64,000 nucleotides of DNA from Streptomyces sp. HmicA12 (GTDB lineage Bacteria; Actinomycetota; Actinomycetes; Streptomycetales; Streptomycetaceae). Position 1 is the first letter of the stretch, and every line of letters starts with the position of its first letter. The notes beneath the pieces are model-generated. The model saw only the letters and a list, made by a program, of their open reading frames with translations, was not told where the DNA came from and ran no database searches. Shown piece by piece: positions 60,883 to 64,000 of this stretch. Location: NCBI RefSeq assembly GCF_000373565.1, contig NZ_KB891842.1:186001-250000 (forward strand). Reading direction: 5' to 3'. The translations under genes were made by a program, and so were the position numbers.

Positions 60883-61917
60883 ATGTCTGCCGAGTACGCG
60901 ACCTTCGGCCTGGCCCCGGCGATGCGCGCCGGGGGTGTTCTGGCCAACGGTGACTACCAAGTCCACCGGGACTTCGTGGACTTCATCGTCGACGGACGCC
61001 CGCTGCTGTTCCAGCTCTCCGACCTCGACGCCGTGTCCCCGTTGGCCGCCGACATCCCGCCCGCCATCTTCACCGACCACGTCAGAAGCCTGCTCCTGGA
61101 GGCCGACGCCCCGCTCGCCGAGGGGCGCTACGTCATATACGGCTGCCCCGAGTGCGAGGGCCTGGAGTGCGGGGCCGTCACCGCCGTCATCGAGAAGGCC
61201 GGCGACGGCAGCGACGACTACGTGTGGCGCGACTTCGCGTGGCAGACCGACGAACACGCCGACCTGGAGCTCAACGGCTACCACGGCATCGGTCCGTTCC
61301 GCTTCCACGGCGACGAATACCGCACCGCACTGGGCCAGTTGCTGCACCATCCGGCTCAACCCACGTCCCGCAGAAGGGTGTTGCTCATCGGAGCCCGCGT
61401 CGCGGTCCTCGCCAAGCTCGCCGCCGCCCTGCGCACCATCGGGATCGGCGCCGACATCACTCACGACGCGACCGGCGTTCCCCCCGAGGAGCTGCGCGCC
61501 TACGGAGCCGTCGCCTTCGGCCGCGCCGTCGACGACGCTCAACGGGCCGCCGTCCGAAGGGAGTTCGAACGCGCCGGAGCCGACGTCGCCTACGTCGACG
61601 GACTCGCCCCGATCATCCCGCTCCTGGTCGCCCAGATAGAGGCGGCCCTCGACCGCAGCGCCCAGGAACAGCGCCGCCTCACCCGCCTCGTCGCCGCCGA
61701 CGGCGAGGCCGGCCTCGAAGTCACCTCCACCTGCCGCGTCCGGCTCACCGCCTACCGCCTCGACCGCCTCTACCGCACCCACACCTACGACGTCTTCGAC
61801 GACGTGCTCGACCCGGGCCGGCACCGGATTTCGCTCGACAACAAGGCGACCAAGGGAGAATCCTTCCTCGTGGCACGCACCACCGGGAGCGTGCTGGTGG
61901 CGCCGATGGCGCGCTGA
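60883..61917 (+). CDS. Protein of unknown function (annotated oxidoreductase-like)
   Basis: The 344-aa protein has an N-terminal part with DYQVHRDFVDFIVDGRPLLFQLSDLDAVSPLAADIPP and a small CxxC-like motif YGCPECEGLECGAV near residue 88. In the middle, residues 165-230, a Rossmann-like strand pattern (RRVLLIGARVAVLAKLAAALRTIGIGADITHDATG) is seen. The C-terminus has long basic helices. I cannot name a family; similar proteins are loosely called oxidoreductases in Streptomyces. GATACT ends 6 bases before the ATG and fits a leaderless transcript. It is divergent from the D-amino-acid oxidase. Confidence 0.6.
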   Translation: MSAEYATFGLAPAMRAGGVLANGDYQVHRDFVDFIVDGRPLLFQLSDLDAVSPLAADIPPAIFTDHVRSLLLEADAPLAEGRYVIYGCPECEGLECGAVTAVIEKAGDGSDDYVWRDFAWQTDEHADLELNGYHGIGPFRFHGDEYRTALGQLLHHPAQPTSRRRVLLIGARVAVLAKLAAALRTIGIGADITHDATGVPPEELRAYGAVAFGRAVDDAQRAAVRREFERAGADVAYVDGLAPIIPLLVAQIEAALDRSAQEQRRLTRLVAADGEAGLEVTSTCRVRLTAYRLDRLYRTHTYDVFDDVLDPGRHRISLDNKATKGESFLVARTTGSVLVAPMAR

Positions 61918-61969
61918 CCACCCGTTCGGTCCTCACCGGCCCCGGCGAGCCGCTGATCGCCGTACGACG

Positions 61970-62062
61970 ATGAACCCGCATGCCGCCGTCGCGGGCTCCC
62001 TCGCCCTGTACGAGCTCGCCGGACTCATGCGCTCCGGTGTCCGATTAGGATCAACGCCCTGA
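61970..62062 (+). CDS. Possible 30-aa upstream peptide coupled to ABC-F gene
   Basis: ATG to TGA encodes MNPHAAVAGSLALYELAGL and 11 further residues. Its stop overlaps the ABC-F start in TGATG. Codon 26 is TTA, the rare codon read by bldA tRNA. There is no clear ribosome site before it, and TAGGAT at 62046-62051 could be a promoter inside it. It could be a leader peptide or chance. Confidence 0.3.
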   Translation: MNPHAAVAGSLALYELAGLMRSGVRLGSTP

Positions 62063-63699
62063 TGACTGCCACTCTCGTAGCCAAGAACCTCGCCGCGGGG
62101 CACGGCGACCGCTCGCTCTTCGCCGGCCTGGACCTCGTCGTCGCCCCCGGCGACGTGATCGGCCTCGTCGGAGCCAACGGGGCCGGGAAGTCGACCCTGC
62201 TCCGCCTCCTCGCCGGTCTCGCCGTGCCGGAGGAGGGCGACCTGAGCCTCTCCCCGCCGACCGCGACCGTCGGCCACCTCCCGCAGGAGCCGGAGCGCCG
62301 CCCCGGCGAGACGATCCGTGAATTCCTGGCTCGCCGTACCGGCGTCGCCGAGGCCCAGCGCGTGATGGACGAGGCCACCCAGGCCCTCGTCGACGGGGCG
62401 CCCGGCGCCGACGACGCGTACGCGACGAGCCTGGAGCGCTGGCTGGACCTCGGCGGCGCCGACCTCGACGAGCGTGCCGAGGAGGTCGCGGACCAGCTCG
62501 GCCTGAGCGTCGGCCTCGACCAGACGATGACGTCCCTGTCGGGCGGCCAGGCGGCCCGCGCGGGCCTCGCCTCCCTGCTCCTGTCCCGCTACGACATCTT
62601 CCTCCTCGACGAGCCGACCAACGACCTCGACCTGGACGGCCTGGAGCGCCTGGAGACGTTCGTGCGCGGCCTGCGCGCGGGCACCGTCGTCGTCAGCCAC
62701 GACCGCGAGTTCCTCACCCGCACCGTGACCAAGGTGCTGGAGCTCGACCTCGCCCAGCAGCAGATCAACCTCTACGGAGGCGGCTACGACGCCTACCTGG
62801 AGGAGCGCGACGTCGCCCGCCGCCACGCGCGCGAGGAGTACGACGAGTACGCCGACAAGAAGGCGGCCCTCGAAGGCCGCGCCCAGATGCAGCGCTCCTG
62901 GATGGACAAGGGCGTCAAGAACGCCCGCCGCAAGGCCACCGACAACGACAAGCTCGGCCGCAAGTTCCGCAGCGAGTCCAGCGAGAAGCAGGCCGCGAAG
63001 GCGCGCCAGACCCAGCGCATGATCGAGCGCCTGGACGTCGTCGACGAGCCCCGCAAGGAGTGGGAGCTGCGGATGGAGATCGCGGCCGCGCCCCGCTCGG
63101 GCGCGGTGGTGGCCTCACTGCGCGACGCCGAGCTGCGCCGCGGGGACTTCCACTTCGGCCCCGTCACGCTCCAGATCGACTGGGCGGACCGCGTCGCCAT
63201 CACCGGTGCGAACGGCTCCGGCAAGTCGACCCTGCTCGCCGCGCTCCTCGGCCGTGTCCCCCTCGACTCGGGGCACGCGACGCTCGGCTCGGGCGTCGTG
63301 GTCGGCGAGGTCGACCAGGCCCGCGCCCTCTTCCACGGCACGGAGAAGCTGCTCGACGCGTTCGGCGCGGCGGTCCCCGACACCGAACCGGCCGAGGTCC
63401 GCACCCTGCTGGCCAAGTTCGGCCTCAGGGCGGACCACGTGCTGCGCCCGGCCGCGACCCTGTCACCGGGCGAGCGCACCCGCGCCGCCCTCGCCCTCCT
63501 CCAGGGCAGGGGCGTCAACCTCCTGGTCCTGGACGAGCCGACGAACCACCTTGACCTCCCGGCGATCGAGCAACTCGAATCGGCCCTGGAGTCCTACGCG
63601 GGCACGTTGCTCCTGGTCACCCACGACAGGCGGATGCTCGACGCGGTGCACACCACCAGGCGCTTCGAAATGAGCGCAGGGAAGGTGAGCGCCCCGTAA
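62062..63699 (+). CDS. ABC-F ATPase (second copy)
   Basis: The 545-aa protein has two ABC domains. First half: Walker A GANGAGKST near residue 40, signature LSGGQAARAGLASLL near 155, Walker B IFLLDEPTNDLDLDGL near 178. A highly charged linker of about 80 residues follows (EYDEYADKKAALEGRAQMQRS onward). Second half: Walker A GANGSGKST near 385, signature LSPGERTRAALALL near 467, Walker B LLVLDEPTNHLDLPAI near 490. It acts on ribosomes as a translation factor or in drug tolerance; which subtype is unclear. It differs from the 18751 copy in linker and signatures. TAGGAT lies 10 bases before the ATG. Confidence 0.9.
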   Translation: MTATLVAKNLAAGHGDRSLFAGLDLVVAPGDVIGLVGANGAGKSTLLRLLAGLAVPEEGDLSLSPPTATVGHLPQEPERRPGETIREFLARRTGVAEAQRVMDEATQALVDGAPGADDAYATSLERWLDLGGADLDERAEEVADQLGLSVGLDQTMTSLSGGQAARAGLASLLLSRYDIFLLDEPTNDLDLDGLERLETFVRGLRAGTVVVSHDREFLTRTVTKVLELDLAQQQINLYGGGYDAYLEERDVARRHAREEYDEYADKKAALEGRAQMQRSWMDKGVKNARRKATDNDKLGRKFRSESSEKQAAKARQTQRMIERLDVVDEPRKEWELRMEIAAAPRSGAVVASLRDAELRRGDFHFGPVTLQIDWADRVAITGANGSGKSTLLAALLGRVPLDSGHATLGSGVVVGEVDQARALFHGTEKLLDAFGAAVPDTEPAEVRTLLAKFGLRADHVLRPAATLSPGERTRAALALLQGRGVNLLVLDEPTNHLDLPAIEQLESALESYAGTLLLVTHDRRMLDAVHTTRRFEMSAGKVSAP

Positions 63700-63740
63700 G
63701 GGGGGCGGGGAACTGCGCGCTCAGCCACGACGAGCCCGCG
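63690..63740. repeat. Dispersed repeat copy after the second ABC-F gene
   Basis: CCCCGTAAGGGGGGCGGGGAAC, continuing CTGCGCGCTCAGCCACGACG, matches the family with core GGGGCGCGGGGAACTGCGCG (one base missing). It overlaps the ABC-F stop and lies before the convergent tex end. Confidence 0.75.
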
Positions 63741-63768
63741 GTTCCCCCCGCTCATCACTCCGACGGCG

Positions 63769-64000
63769 CTACGCCAACCCGGCCTTCTTCAACGCGTCGG
63801 CCATGGCGGAATTGGCCGGCGCGGGCGCGGGCCGCTTACCGCCCCCGCCACCGGAGTTCCCCCGGCCACCCTGCTGCCGGGACTTCTGCTGCGGCGGACG
63901 CTGACGACCTCCGCGATCACCACCGGAGGCACTCGGCTTCTCGTCGTCCAGGCGCAAGGTCAACGAGATCCGCTTGCGCGGCACGTCGACCTCCAGGACC
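63769..64000 (-). CDS. tex: C-terminus of Tex-like S1 RNA-binding protein (partial)
   Basis: Only about 77 residues are in the window. They begin VLEVDVPRKRISLTLRLDD, which matches the end of the S1 domain of Tex. A low-complexity tail rich in Gly, Gln, Pro and Arg follows (RGGRQRPPQQKSRQQGGRGNSGGGGGKRP), ending in NSAMADALKKAGLA. Tex is a transcription accessory protein that binds nucleic acid. The catalytic N-terminus lies beyond base 64000. Confidence 0.85.
   Translation of the reverse strand, partial: VLEVDVPRKRISLTLRLDDEKPSASGGDRGGRQRPPQQKSRQQGGRGNSGGGGGKRPAPAPANSAMADALKKAGLA

Noticed and set aside
1..64000. CRISPR arrays, tRNA or rRNA genes, insertion sequences, phage genes
   Set aside because: No regularly spaced repeats with unique spacers, no cloverleaf-like or rRNA-like sequence, and no transposase, integrase or phage structural gene were seen by eye; a tRNA search program was not available.

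Overview
The window is chromosomal DNA of a Streptomyces or very close relative. Base composition is very high GC with strong third-position GC in every real gene. GTG and TTG starts are common. Several markers are actinobacterial: a WhiB-type Fe-S regulator, an SsgA-like sporulation protein, a GPP34/GOLPH3-type protein, a GH64 glucanase behind a CebR-like operator, and the C-terminus of Tex. I see no rRNA, tRNA, phage, insertion sequence or CRISPR array. No stretch longer than about 300 bases lacks a gene.

Layout. 1-2098: end of a sulfonate-type ABC importer operon (ATPase end, substrate-binding protein, SsuD-like monooxygenase). 2085-10608: single genes (unknown propeller-like protein, GMC oxidoreductase, GH64 glucanase, double VOC protein, WhiB-like protein, a large glycosidase-like protein, YceI). 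10850-18628: a 1122-aa HEAT-like protein, acyl-ACP desaturase, dimethylarginine hydrolase, short UvrA-like ATPase. 18751-21296: an ABC-F ribosome-protection-type protein with a structured leader, divergent from a GPP34 protein. 21309-25831: a five-gene MoxR/DUF58/DUF4129 operon in which every junction is a 4-base start/stop overlap, followed by an SsgA-like gene. 26574-32862: exported beta-propeller protein, then an ABC exporter operon ending in a surface YncE/phosphoesterase fusion. 33035-37019: a complete polyamine ABC importer in the order A-D-B-C. 37033-39580: PPOX flavoprotein behind a likely iron box, endonuclease V, saccharopine-dehydrogenase-like protein. 39687-49183: fatty-acid degradation genes (AMACR-like racemase, LCAD-like dehydrogenase, thiolase, FadB-like multifunctional enzyme), an SDR with a decayed active site, a MerR regulator and a FadD ligase. 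49385-52775: amino acid permease, a frameshifted macro-domain gene, a small membrane protein, an MpaB-like oxygenase. 53037-59827: three exported peptidases (M1, S15 X-Pro dipeptidyl-peptidase, M14) and a BCCT osmolyte carrier. 59860-64000: D-amino-acid oxidase, an unknown protein, a second ABC-F protein, and the end of Tex.

The features most worth following up are regulatory. They include the ABC-F leader with mutually exclusive pairings, a 3-codon reading frame and a T6 run; the inverted repeat enclosing the BCCT start codon; and operators before the desaturase, PPOX, glucanase and beta-oxidation genes. Two dispersed intergenic repeat families also stand out. One has the core GGGGCGCGGGGAACTGCGCG, and one copy of it lies inside the DUF58 coding region. 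The other is a terminator-like hairpin with a conserved GGTYGAT loop. At least nine genes carry a TANNNT-like -10 box 6-8 bases before the start codon, which suggests leaderless mRNAs.
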